From assembly GCA_046156035.1 (NCBI GenBank), contig JBJXEW010000025.1, forward strand, positions 88,909 through 152,908: a stretch of DNA of 64,000 bases. The letters run 5' to 3'. A program made the position numbers and the translations under genes. The notes under the pieces were generated by a model. That model saw only the letters and a list, made by a program, of their open reading frames with translations, searched no databases and was not told the DNA's origin. This DNA is from JAEUIX01 sp046156035 (GTDB lineage Bacteria > Planctomycetota > Phycisphaerae > Phycisphaerales > UBA1924). Shown here piece after piece: positions 18,853 to 26,085 of this stretch; positions within the stretch are counted from its first letter, which is position 1; each line of letters begins with the position of its first letter.

Positions 18853-18902
18853 GGCCTGTAAGTGGGCCCATACTTCGTGGGGGTCTTGGGCCCTTGGGTG
18901 GT

Positions 18903-18919
18903 CCGGCGGTCCCCGCCGG
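18903..18919. terminator. Hairpin between convergent GH35-like and DUF899 genes
   Basis: A 7-bp GC stem (CCGGCGG, loop TCC, CCGCCGG) 50 nt after the GH35-like stop, followed by TCCGGGTTTG. It is a possible transcript end, but there is no proper T tract. Confidence 0.35.
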
Positions 18920-18956
18920 TCCGGGTTTGCCGAGTCCCTGCGCACCCGCGCCAGGC

Positions 18957-19553
18957 TCACCCCAGCACCTTCAACCCCCCATCCTCCAGTTTCTGCGGCC
19001 GCTGCCAATACGCGAACTGCGGCGTGAAGTCCTTCTCGTCCATGCCCAGCAAGCCCAGCATGGGCCACAGCGCGCAGTACGCATCGCCGGGCCCGAACCC
19101 TGTTGCGTTCAGCCGCGCCGGCTTCCCTTCGTGCAGCACATAGGCCACCATGCCCGGCGCGTTGTCATGCTCCGTGTCGGCGGACTGCTCCTTGATGTAC
19201 TCGCCGCCCCCGTGGCTGGCCATGCGGAAGCGCCACCCCCGCGACAGCGCAAACGCCCGCTGCGTCTGCGGCGGGTCCTTGGAAACCAGCACCACCGAGC
19301 ACGCGTGCTCCAGGTGCGGCAGGAAGGCGTTGAACCCATCAGCCCACAGCGTGCAGTAGCGGCACGCCTGGCCCATGTTGTGGATCACCAGCAGTTTGTC
19401 CCTGCCCGCAAAGAGCCCGCTCAGCGACACCCGCCCATCAAGCGTGGTGAAGGCGTAGTCCTTCACCGGCGTGGGCGTGGCCGCCTTGCGCAGCGCGGCC
19501 AGTCGCGTGCTGCGTTCCACAATCTCGCGTTCCAGTTGTTCGATGGTGTCCAT
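18957..19553 (-). CDS. DUF899 thioredoxin-like family protein
   Basis: A 198-residue protein of the DUF899 family, which has a thioredoxin-like fold. Recognised from the segment HNMGQACRYCTLWADGFN near residue 60, where a CxxC pair sits at the usual redox position, and from the downstream VVLVSKDPPQTQRAFALSRGW region. Biochemical function in this family is not established. It begins with an amphipathic helix (QLEREIVERSTRLAALR). It follows the clpP genes on the same strand after a family B palindrome. Confidence 0.85.
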   Translation of the reverse strand: MDTIEQLEREIVERSTRLAALRKAATPTPVKDYAFTTLDGRVSLSGLFAGRDKLLVIHNMGQACRYCTLWADGFNAFLPHLEHACSVVLVSKDPPQTQRAFALSRGWRFRMASHGGGEYIKEQSADTEHDNAPGMVAYVLHEGKPARLNATGFGPGDAYCALWPMLGLLGMDEKDFTPQFAYWQRPQKLEDGGLKVLG

Positions 19554-19585
19554 GGCCCAAGCCTACCAGCCCCGGCCGGATGGGG

Positions 19586-19613
19586 CTCTGGTGGGGCGGA
19601 CGTCCCGTCCGCC
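19586..19613. repeat. Palindromic repeat family B, copy 1
   Basis: CTCTGGTGGGGCGGACGTCC followed by CGTCCGCC. The core GGCGGACGT/CCCGTCCGCC is nearly self-complementary. Identical or near-identical copies are at 27452 (inside nuoG), 47918, 48856 (inside pdxA) and 61358. This copy lies between clpP and the DUF899 gene. Confidence 0.85.
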
Positions 19614-19621
19614 TCTCCCCC

Positions 19622-20251
19622 TCACTCATCATCCCGCGGCTCGCCCTCTTTCCGCGTGCGCGGCATCTGCCTCAGCACCTTGTCGACAAGTCCGTACTCG
19701 AGCATCTCCGTCTCGTCCAGCCACTTGTTGCGGTCGCAGTCGAGCATGATCTGCTCCACCTTCTGCCCCGTGGCCTCCGCATAAATCTTGTACAGCCGCT
19801 CGCGTATGCGCAGCATCTCCCGCGCCTCGATCTCCAAATCCGTCGCCTGCCCCTCCAGCACGCCGCCGATCAGCGGCTGGTGCATCAGGTTTCGCGCGTT
19901 GGGCAGGCAGAACCGCTTGCCCCGCGTCCCGCTCGCCGCGATCAGTGAGCCCATGCTCGCGGCCTGACCCACGATGTACGTGCACACATCGCACTGCACG
20001 AACTTCATCGTGTCGATGATGCCCATGCCCGACGACACGCTCCCGCCCGGCGAGTTCACGTACAGGTGAATATCGCTCTTGGGGTCCTCGTTCGCCAGGA
20101 ACAGCGTCTGCGCGATCACCAAACTCGCCACCTCATCGTTCACCGGGCCGCCCAGGAAGATGATGCGGTCCTTCAGCAGCCGCGAGTAGATGTCGTACGA
20201 CCGCTCGCCGCGGCCGGTCTTCTCAATCACGATGGGAACGAGGTATGACAT
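19622..20251 (-). CDS. clpP: ATP-dependent Clp protease proteolytic subunit, copy 1
   Basis: A 209-residue ClpP, the barrel-forming serine peptidase that works with ClpX or ClpA. The triad is intact: Ser in GQAASMGS, His in NLMHQP and Asp in DCDRNKW. The N-terminal YDIYSRLLKDRIIFLGG is canonical. The start MSYLVP at 20251 was chosen over an upstream in-frame ATG because it fits the family. It lies downstream of a second clpP on the same strand. The 119-nt gap between them is filled by an inverted repeat of 8-bp units. Confidence 0.96.
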   Translation of the reverse strand: MSYLVPIVIEKTGRGERSYDIYSRLLKDRIIFLGGPVNDEVASLVIAQTLFLANEDPKSDIHLYVNSPGGSVSSGMGIIDTMKFVQCDVCTYIVGQAASMGSLIAASGTRGKRFCLPNARNLMHQPLIGGVLEGQATDLEIEAREMLRIRERLYKIYAEATGQKVEQIMLDCDRNKWLDETEMLEYGLVDKVLRQMPRTRKEGEPRDDE

Positions 20252-20260
20252 GGGAAGTTC

Positions 20261-20348
20261 CAAATTGCCAAATCACCAAATCATCAAATGGCCAAATCCA
20301 ATCCAGCGTCGCGCTCCATTTGGCCATTTGCTCATTTGGCCATTTGGT
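20261..20348. repeat. Inverted repeat of 8-bp units between the two clpP genes
   Basis: Five octads beginning CAAAT (CAAATTGC, CAAATCAC, CAAATCAT, CAAATGGC, CAAATCCA; 20261-20300) face four complementary octads beginning CATTT (CATTTGGC, CATTTGCT, CATTTGGC, CATTTGGT; 20317-20348) across a 16-nt loop. A transcript crossing the gap could fold into a long A/U-rich stem in several registers, which might uncouple the two genes. It begins only 9 nt upstream of the copy 1 start codon. Confidence 0.85.
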
Positions 20349-20370
20349 CATTTCCGCGGCACAGCCGCGG

Positions 20371-20940
20371 TCACTTCTTCGGCGGCTCCGCGATCACCTC
20401 GTCCACAAGGCCATACGCCTTGGCCTCCTCGGCGTCGAAGTACTTGTCCCGTTCGCCGTCCTTGCGCACCTGCGCGGGCGTCTGGCCCGTGTGCTTGGCC
20501 AGAATGTTGATCAGTTCGTTCTTGCTCTTGATGATCTGCTCGGCCTGAATGCGGATGTCCTCCGCCTGCCCGCCCACGCCGCCGTAGGGCTGGTGGATCA
20601 TCACCTTGGCGTGCGGCAGAATAAACCGCTTGCCCTTCGTCCCCGCCGTCAGCAGCACCGCGCCGCCCGAGTACGCACGCCCGAGGCAGTACGTGCTCAC
20701 GGGGCTGCCCAGGAACCGCATCGTGTCGTACAACGCCAGCGTGTCGTCCACCGCGCCGCCCGGCGAGTTGATGTACAGGTGAATGTCCGTCGCCGACTTC
20801 TGCTTGTCCAGATACAGCATCTGCATCATCACCCGCGCCGCGGATGACGGGTTGATCTCCCCGATGAGAAACACCACCCGGTTTTCGAGGAGCAACTCAT
20901 CGATCGTCATCTCACGCGTGCGCTGATAGGTGATGCTCAC
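20371..20940 (-). CDS. clpP: ATP-dependent Clp protease proteolytic subunit, copy 2
   Basis: A 189-residue ClpP paralog. GTG at 20940 is the likely start: AAAGGA lies six bases upstream, and the product then begins SITYQRTREM, matching ClpP N-termini. The nucleophile region is diverged (GRAYSGGAVLL instead of GQAASMGAFLL), but the serine, the His of VMIHQP and the Asp of ERDKYF are all kept. The Gly-rich substrate strand is GGVGGQAEDI. The pair of clpP genes may form a mixed ClpP1P2 barrel, as known in other bacteria with two copies; this is inference. Confidence 0.93.
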   Translation of the reverse strand: MSITYQRTREMTIDELLLENRVVFLIGEINPSSAARVMMQMLYLDKQKSATDIHLYINSPGGAVDDTLALYDTMRFLGSPVSTYCLGRAYSGGAVLLTAGTKGKRFILPHAKVMIHQPYGGVGGQAEDIRIQAEQIIKSKNELINILAKHTGQTPAQVRKDGERDKYFDAEEAKAYGLVDEVIAEPPKK

Positions 20941-21134
20941 GTTCGATCCTTTGAGAGGGCCACGCCGACAGGCCCGCGGGTCCAGACAAACACAGGCAAA
21001 CCGCACCGCCACCGAACAAGCCGTCGCGGCACGAGCAAGACGGTAGGTGTATCGGCAAGGCCCGTGCCGAGAGTGAGGCCCTCCACGCGCGGCCACGCAG
21101 GCCAGCCTGACGCCAGATAACGTGCCACGGACGA

Positions 21135-21650
21135 TCAACCTCCCCGCTCAACCGCCGCGTTGGCAGGCGGCTGGATCACCGCCGCATCCACCGTTCCGCA
21201 CTCCGGGCAGCGCACACGCGCCGGCCCTCCGCCGCCCGCCGACTCCTCCGTGATGCCGCTGAGCACATACCCGCACGCCCCGCACACGCTCACGCCCAAC
21301 GCCCGCAGCCGCGCCCGCGCGAAGGCCCGCACCGCCGGGCGATGCACGAACCAGAAGAAACTCCCGAACACCGCCACGCTCGCGGCGACCAGCGCGCCAA
21401 CGTGCCACACAAACGGCGTCCCACGCCCGAGCAAGAAGCCCGCGCCGACGAGCGCAGACACACCCACCACCCCGCCAAGCCCCATCAACACCAGCGGGCG
21501 CGTCACGAACCCTGCCCACCCCGGAATCCGCCCCGCGTTCACATCCGCAAACGCGCGATCACGCTCCGCCTCGCTGGGAAAGAGTTTCCACTCCGGCAGA
21601 TCGACCACGTGAAACAGGCAACCACGCGAATACATGCCGCGCAGCGTCAT
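21135..21650 (-). CDS. Membrane protein with C-terminal zinc ribbon
   Basis: A 171-residue protein of unknown function. It starts at 21650, where its ATG overlaps the stop codon of the glycosyltransferase gene (ATGA), which indicates translational coupling. A soluble N-terminal segment (about 45 residues) is followed by two transmembrane helices (about 51-75 and 80-102) and a basic stretch. A ribbon (CGACGYVLSGI...CPECG) then follows, like that of the protein at 9637-10086. It is the last gene of a three-gene overlapping operon with the glycosyltransferase and the MBL-fold protein. Confidence 0.75.
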   Translation of the reverse strand: MTLRGMYSRGCLFHVVDLPEWKLFPSEAERDRAFADVNAGRIPGWAGFVTRPLVLMGLGGVVGVSALVGAGFLLGRGTPFVWHVGALVAASVAVFGSFFWFVHRPAVRAFARARLRALGVSVCGACGYVLSGITEESAGGGGPARVRCPECGTVDAAVIQPPANAAVERGG

Positions 21651-22990
21651 GCTCGCGCTCCCGTACCAGCCATCACACCCACAATCGCCTCCGCCGCCCT
21701 CGCCGCGCCATCCTCGTTTCTCGCCTCCGCACCCACCTTCCGCGCCCGCTCCACAAACCCCTCCCCCGGGTCCAGCACGCGCCGCAGCGCACCCTCCAGC
21801 GATTCCACACCCACCCGCTTGCGCTTCACCTTCGCCGCCACACCCAGCCGCACCAGCCGGGCCGCATTGTCCGGCTGGTCGTGCGCAAACGGCACGCACA
21901 CCTGCGGCGCGCCCGCCCGCATCGCCTCCGCTGTCGTCCCCGCACCGCACTGATGCACCACCGCCGCGCAGCGCCCCATCACCCGCGAGTAGGGTGCATA
22001 CCCCACCGCCAGCGCCCTCACCCCATCACACCCGCGCGGCACCGGCTGCTTCCCCACCAGCAACACGCACCGCCTCCCCACCCGCCCGCACGCCTCCACC
22101 GCGTGCTCGTAAAACGCCCCCGCCACGTCCACCGCCGCCGACCCCAGCGTGAACAACACCGGCGCTTCGCCCGCTTCCAAAAACCGCTCCAACTCTGCGC
22201 TGCCCGTCGCCGCCGCGGCATCGTCAAACAGACACGCACCCGTCGCCACCGTGTTCGGCGGCCAGTCCCTCTGCGGCGGCCCCAGAATCGGCGAGAACAT
22301 CGCCAGGTTCAACCTCTCCGACACCAGCCCGCCCAGAATCGGGTGCCGCGCATCCCGCGGCAGGCCCACCTTCGCCCGCAATTCCCGCAGCGGCCTCGCC
22401 CATCGCCACGTCACCACCTTCGCCAGCCCGAAGATGAACCGGTACGGCCACGGCCGCAGCGGCCTGAAGACCTCGAACCACGGCAGCGGCGGGATCACCG
22501 GCGGGTCGTACGCGGAGAACAGGATCATCGGTTGCAGCACCGTGTACACGTACGGCAGACGCAACTGCTCCGCCACGATCGGCGCTCCAAACGCCAACGG
22601 ATGCCCCACGAGCATGTCGTAACTCTTCGCCCGCATCGCCGCCAGCAGGGCCGCGTGCGAGCGCTCCAGCCACGGCAGCACGATCCCCTTGAAGATGTGG
22701 TCGCCCCCCTGCGTCTCGTGCATCACCATCTCCATGCTGATGCCGCCGGCCTCAAACTCTTGGCGCGATGGCGGCAGGGCCACAAACCCCACCCCCGCCC
22801 CAGTGATCGTCTCCCGATGCTCCTCGCCCGTGCCGATCGTTGCCGGCACACCCCGCGCGATCAGCGCCCGCGCCACCGCCACGTACGGGTGAATGTCGCC
22901 ACGCGAGCCGAACGTGCAGAAGAACACCCCCCCGCCGCGGCCGCCCACGGCCCCGACATCCGTGGCCCGCGACTCATCGCCCGTGCTCAC
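21647..22990 (-). CDS. GT1-type (UGT-like) glycosyltransferase
   Basis: A 447-residue nucleotide-sugar glycosyltransferase of the MGT/sterol-UGT type. The N-terminal acceptor domain begins FFCTFGSRGDIHPYVAVARAL. The C-terminal donor domain carries HQCGAGTTAEAMRAGAPQVCVPFAHDQPDNAARL, the PSPG-like signature that binds the UDP-sugar. It probably glycosylates a lipid or small hydrophobic acceptor in the cytoplasm or at the membrane. The GTG start at 22990 overlaps the stop of the MBL-fold gene (GTGA), and its own stop overlaps the next gene, so all three are coupled. Confidence 0.9.
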   Translation of the reverse strand: MSTGDESRATDVGAVGGRGGGVFFCTFGSRGDIHPYVAVARALIARGVPATIGTGEEHRETITGAGVGFVALPPSRQEFEAGGISMEMVMHETQGGDHIFKGIVLPWLERSHAALLAAMRAKSYDMLVGHPLAFGAPIVAEQLRLPYVYTVLQPMILFSAYDPPVIPPLPWFEVFRPLRPWPYRFIFGLAKVVTWRWARPLRELRAKVGLPRDARHPILGGLVSERLNLAMFSPILGPPQRDWPPNTVATGACLFDDAAAATGSAELERFLEAGEAPVLFTLGSAAVDVAGAFYEHAVEACGRVGRRCVLLVGKQPVPRGCDGVRALAVGYAPYSRVMGRCAAVVHQCGAGTTAEAMRAGAPQVCVPFAHDQPDNAARLVRLGVAAKVKRKRVGVESLEGALRRVLDPGEGFVERARKVGAEARNEDGAARAAEAIVGVMAGTGARA

Positions 22991-23748
22991 TCGCCATCCC
23001 CCCGCCGCGCCTCGCCCGCCACGCGCCCCGGGCTGGGCACGGCGTTGTCGCGCCCCAGCACCAGCCAATCCGCAATCTCCACCGCCTCCGCAAAACTCGC
23101 CTTGGCGTGCTCCACGTTCCCCGCGCTGGGCAGCACACGCCCCGTGAACAGGTGCTCCACCGTGGGGATCGCATCGCCGCACACCAGCACGCTCCGGTCC
23201 ACATCCGTGCGCGGCAAATCCAGGTCCACCGGCCCCTCGCCATCCCGATCCCGCCCCGTCGAAACCAGCAGGCCGCACATGCCCGGCGTCACGCCCGGCA
23301 GGGGGAACAGGTCCACACCCTCCGCAAGCGACTCGGGGGCCTCCTCGAAGCGATGCAAGATCGCCACCTCCCGCTCGATCGTCTCTCGCAGTTCCTCATC
23401 GCTGTGCTCCACCGCGTGCCGCAACGCCGACACCAGCGGGATGCCCACCATCTCGCGCTCCGTGCGATGGATCAGCCAGCGCGCGTTCTCGAACGCGTCA
23501 ATCCCCCGGTGCGTGTCGAGGTGAAAACTCGTGAGGAACACGATCGTCACGTCGTCGGGCGTGATGTTGGCCCGCTCCGCCAGCCGCGCCCCCAGAGCCT
23601 GAGACGGGAGGCCGGGGTCCACCAGGATCGTCTCCTCGCGCGTGCGGATCAGCGTCGTGGTGGCGTGCCCGGTGCGCACGGGCCGCCGCTCGCCCCACAG
23701 CGGGTGGGCTCCAAGCGTTCCGATCGAGATGACGCGGAGGTCGATCAA
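22987..23748 (-). CDS. Metallo-beta-lactamase-fold protein with degenerate metal motif
   Basis: A 253-residue protein with the MBL fold order: an early strand with ETILVDPG, a central histidine region, and CGDAIPT near the C-terminus, where a metal-bridging Asp is expected. The signature HxHxDH is altered to SFHLDTH in TSFHLDTHRG: the first His is Ser, and one residue separates Asp from the last His. It may bind one metal or have changed function. It is first in an operon with a GT1 glycosyltransferase and a ribbon membrane protein. The start is near heptamer repeats. Confidence 0.78.
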   Translation of the reverse strand: MIDLRVISIGTLGAHPLWGERRPVRTGHATTTLIRTREETILVDPGLPSQALGARLAERANITPDDVTIVFLTSFHLDTHRGIDAFENARWLIHRTEREMVGIPLVSALRHAVEHSDEELRETIEREVAILHRFEEAPESLAEGVDLFPLPGVTPGMCGLLVSTGRDRDGEGPVDLDLPRTDVDRSVLVCGDAIPTVEHLFTGRVLPSAGNVEHAKASFAEAVEIADWLVLGRDNAVPSPGRVAGEARRGDGE

Positions 23749-23751
23749 GCG

Positions 23752-23779
23752 GTGAGCCGCGAGCCGTTAGCGGCGAGCC
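23752..23779. repeat. Four heptamers (GTGAGCC/GCGAGCC type)
   Basis: GTGAGCC, GCGAGCC, GTTAGCG, GCGAGCC in a row, directly upstream of the MBL-fold gene start on the minus strand. A second, unrelated heptamer array follows 50 nt further on. Confidence 0.7.
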
Positions 23780-23828
23780 AGAAAGAAACCACAGCGCGGG
23801 CCAGTGCCCTTTGCGGTCTGCCGTTTTT

Positions 23829-23863
23829 CATTTGCCATTTGCCATTTGCCATTTGCCATTTGT
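23829..23863. repeat. Five tandem heptamers CATTTGC
   Basis: Four CATTTGC units and one CATTTGT in perfect tandem, ending just before the coaD stop codon. No complementary arm is nearby. The word resembles the CATTT octads between the clpP genes. Confidence 0.9.
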
Positions 23864-23864
23864 C

Positions 23865-24419
23865 TCAGGCCTCCGCGGCCACATCCCTCTGGCTCATCAG
23901 CCGCACCAGCACCGGGTGCCCCTCCTTCTTCTTCCGCCGCAGGGCCTCCACCACCACCGGCGGGCACATCTTCCGCAGCACCCGCAGGTCACGCCCCATC
24001 GCCGTGAGTTGCTTGATCAAACTCGAACTGGTGTACGCGAACGTCTGCCCCGCCACCACAAACGCCGTCTCCAGCCCCGCCACCTCGCGGTTCGTCAGCG
24101 CCTGCTGCACCTCGTTCTGCAGGTCAGACAAGTTCCGGATGCCCCGCAGCAGCACCGTCGCCCCGCACCGCTTCGCAAAGTCCACCGTCAGCCCGCTGAA
24201 CGCCTCCACGCGCACCCGCGCACCCGCGGGCTCACGCCGCTCCAACTGCGCGATCAACTCGCGCGTCAACTCCACGCGCTCCGCGGCCGAGAACAACTCG
24301 CCCTTACCAGGGTTGCGTCCCACCGCCACCACCAGGTCATCAAACAGCCGCCTGCCGCGTGCAATCACGTCCAGGTGCCCGAACGTGATGGGGTCGAAAC
24401 TCCCCGGGAACATCGCCAC
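23865..24419 (-). CDS. coaD: Phosphopantetheine adenylyltransferase
   Basis: CoaD transfers AMP from ATP to 4'-phosphopantetheine in coenzyme A synthesis. The N-terminus has the nucleotidyltransferase signature PGSFDPITFGH, with the TxGH histidine. Further conserved segments are LLRGIRNLSDLQNE and TSSSLIKQL. A GTG start at 24419 gives 184 residues; an ATG two codons in is equally possible. The C-terminus carries a Lys/Arg-rich extension of about 25 residues beyond the usual 160. The GT4 glycosyltransferase gene is divergent, with 303 nt between them. Confidence 0.94.
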   Translation of the reverse strand: MAMFPGSFDPITFGHLDVIARGRRLFDDLVVAVGRNPGKGELFSAAERVELTRELIAQLERREPAGARVRVEAFSGLTVDFAKRCGATVLLRGIRNLSDLQNEVQQALTNREVAGLETAFVVAGQTFAYTSSSLIKQLTAMGRDLRVLRKMCPPVVVEALRRKKKEGHPVLVRLMSQRDVAAEA

Positions 24420-24650
24420 GTGCCGGTGCGCTGTGCCTCGAACCGCCCGCCTTGTTGCTCGCTTGGCCACAACCCAGTTTATCCGGACGCGCGGCAGCCC
24501 GCCCCGCCACTCCGTTTCTCCCCCCACCGACACAACCCCACCCGCACGCGCCCGGCGCGCACGCCCACGCTTGCACCCCGGCGCGATGAATCTCACTCTT
24601 CCCCTGCCCGCCAACCCCGCCCCTGCCAAACGCCCCGCGACGGAATGCCT

Positions 24651-24675
24651 CCCCGCCGCGGGGTGTTTCTTTTTT
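24651..24675 (+). terminator. Terminator-like hairpin with T tract in the GT4 leader
   Basis: CCCCG-CCG-CGGGG followed by TGTTTCTTTTTT, pointing toward the GT4 gene whose likely GTG start is 47 nt further on. It could be an attenuator in that leader. No regulatory leader peptide or riboswitch fold was recognised in the remainder of 24420-24722. Confidence 0.45.
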
Positions 24676-24722
24676 GCCATCGGATCACCCCCGCCCACGG
24701 GTTTGTTAGCATCCTCACACCC

Positions 24723-26051
24723 GTGCATCACCCCCCCGCCGCACCCAGCCCGCCCGAACTCAACGGCCGCGCCTCGTCCGGTAGGCCGCTGCGCCTCATG
24801 CTCCTCACCGACACACTCGCGGATGTGAACGGTGTCTCCCGCTTCATCCTCGATGTCGCCCGTGCCGCGCACGAACGCGCCCGCGACCTCACCGTGGTCA
24901 CGTCCACGCGCATGGCCTGCCCCAGCCTGCCCAACATCGTGAACATCCCCCCGCTCCTGGCCGCGCGCATGCCGCGCTACGAGCAGTTGGAGGCGGTGCT
25001 CCCGCCCATGCGCCGGATCTTCGACATGGTGATTCTGCACCGGCCCGACGCGGTCCATCTCTCCACGCCCGGCCCGGTGGGCATCGCCGGGTGGTGGGCC
25101 GCGCGGCGCCTGCGCATCCCCATCGTCGGCATCTACCACACAGACTTCCCCGCCTACATCGCCCACCTCTTCGACGACGATGCCCTCACCTGGACCTCCA
25201 CCGCCGCCATGCGCTGGTTTTACAAACCCTTCGCGAAGGTCATGACCCGCTCGGCCCAGTACGCCCGTGTCGTCAAGGACCTGGGCATCCGCTGCTCGCG
25301 CATCCGCTCGCTGCGGCCGGGGACGGACACGCAGGCCTTCCACCCACGCCACGCCGACCGCTCCATCTGGCGCACCATCCCCGGCTGCGACCCCCAGAGC
25401 GTGAAGGTCCTCTTCGTCGGGCGCGTCAGCGTCGAAAAGAACCTCCCCTTCACCGCCCGCATCTGGGCCGCCGTCAGCAACCAACTGCGCCGGGCCGGCC
25501 CGGGCACGCCCACGGCCGAACTCATCATCGTCGGCGACGGCCCCTACCGCCGCGAAATGGAAGCCGCGTTGCAGGGCATGAACGCGCACTTCCTCGGCTT
25601 CCGCCTCGGGGCCGAACTCTCCCGCCTCTACGCCTCCAGCGACCTCTTCCTCTTCAACTCTCTTACCGACACGCTGGGGCAAGTCGTGCTCGAAGCCCAG
25701 GCCTCCGGCATCGCCGTCCTCGTCAGCGATTTCGGCGGCCCGCAGGAGGTCACGCGCAACGGCACCACCGGCCTGGTCCTCCCCGGCAACAACCAGCAGG
25801 CCTGGGTCGATGCCCTCGTCGCACTCATCACCGACAGGCCACGCCTCCGCAGCATGGGCCTGGCCGCGCGCGAGTACGCCCAGACCATGAGCATCGATGC
25901 CAGTTTCGACCACTTCTGGGAGGTGCACGAGCAGGCCGTCTGGACCGAGCAGGCCCGCCGCGGCGAGCGCACCCAATCCCGCCGCCAGGCCGCCCGTCGC
26001 CGCCGCCTGGAAGCCCACGCCTGCGCGACCACCGGCGTCGGGGGCGCGTGA
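24723..26051 (+). CDS. GT4-family glycosyltransferase
   Basis: A 442-residue retaining glycosyltransferase with the GT-B fold. The N-terminal domain has LMLLTDTLADVNGVSRF and the acceptor motif GIYHTDFPAY, typical of mannosyl- or glucosyltransferases acting on lipids. The C-terminal donor domain has VLFVGRVSVEKN and DTLGQVVLEAQASG, with the E-x7-E-like region. A basic, Arg-rich C-terminal tail follows. It probably works at the inner face of the cytoplasmic membrane in glycolipid synthesis. The GTG start is the best available; the next in-frame ATG lies inside the first beta-strand. Confidence 0.88.
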   Translation: MHHPPAAPSPPELNGRASSGRPLRLMLLTDTLADVNGVSRFILDVARAAHERARDLTVVTSTRMACPSLPNIVNIPPLLAARMPRYEQLEAVLPPMRRIFDMVILHRPDAVHLSTPGPVGIAGWWAARRLRIPIVGIYHTDFPAYIAHLFDDDALTWTSTAAMRWFYKPFAKVMTRSAQYARVVKDLGIRCSRIRSLRPGTDTQAFHPRHADRSIWRTIPGCDPQSVKVLFVGRVSVEKNLPFTARIWAAVSNQLRRAGPGTPTAELIIVGDGPYRREMEAALQGMNAHFLGFRLGAELSRLYASSDLFLFNSLTDTLGQVVLEAQASGIAVLVSDFGGPQEVTRNGTTGLVLPGNNQQAWVDALVALITDRPRLRSMGLAAREYAQTMSIDASFDHFWEVHEQAVWTEQARRGERTQSRRQAARRRRLEAHACATTGVGGA

Positions 26052-26085
26052 TCTCCGGTCCCGCTTCCCCTACCATCCGCCCGCC

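Noticed and set aside
24586..24828. Leader peptide starting at ATG 24586 before the GT4 gene
   Set aside because: The frame differs from the GT4 gene and overlaps its 5' part; its Pro/Ala-rich product looks non-coding, and no regulatory codon run is present.
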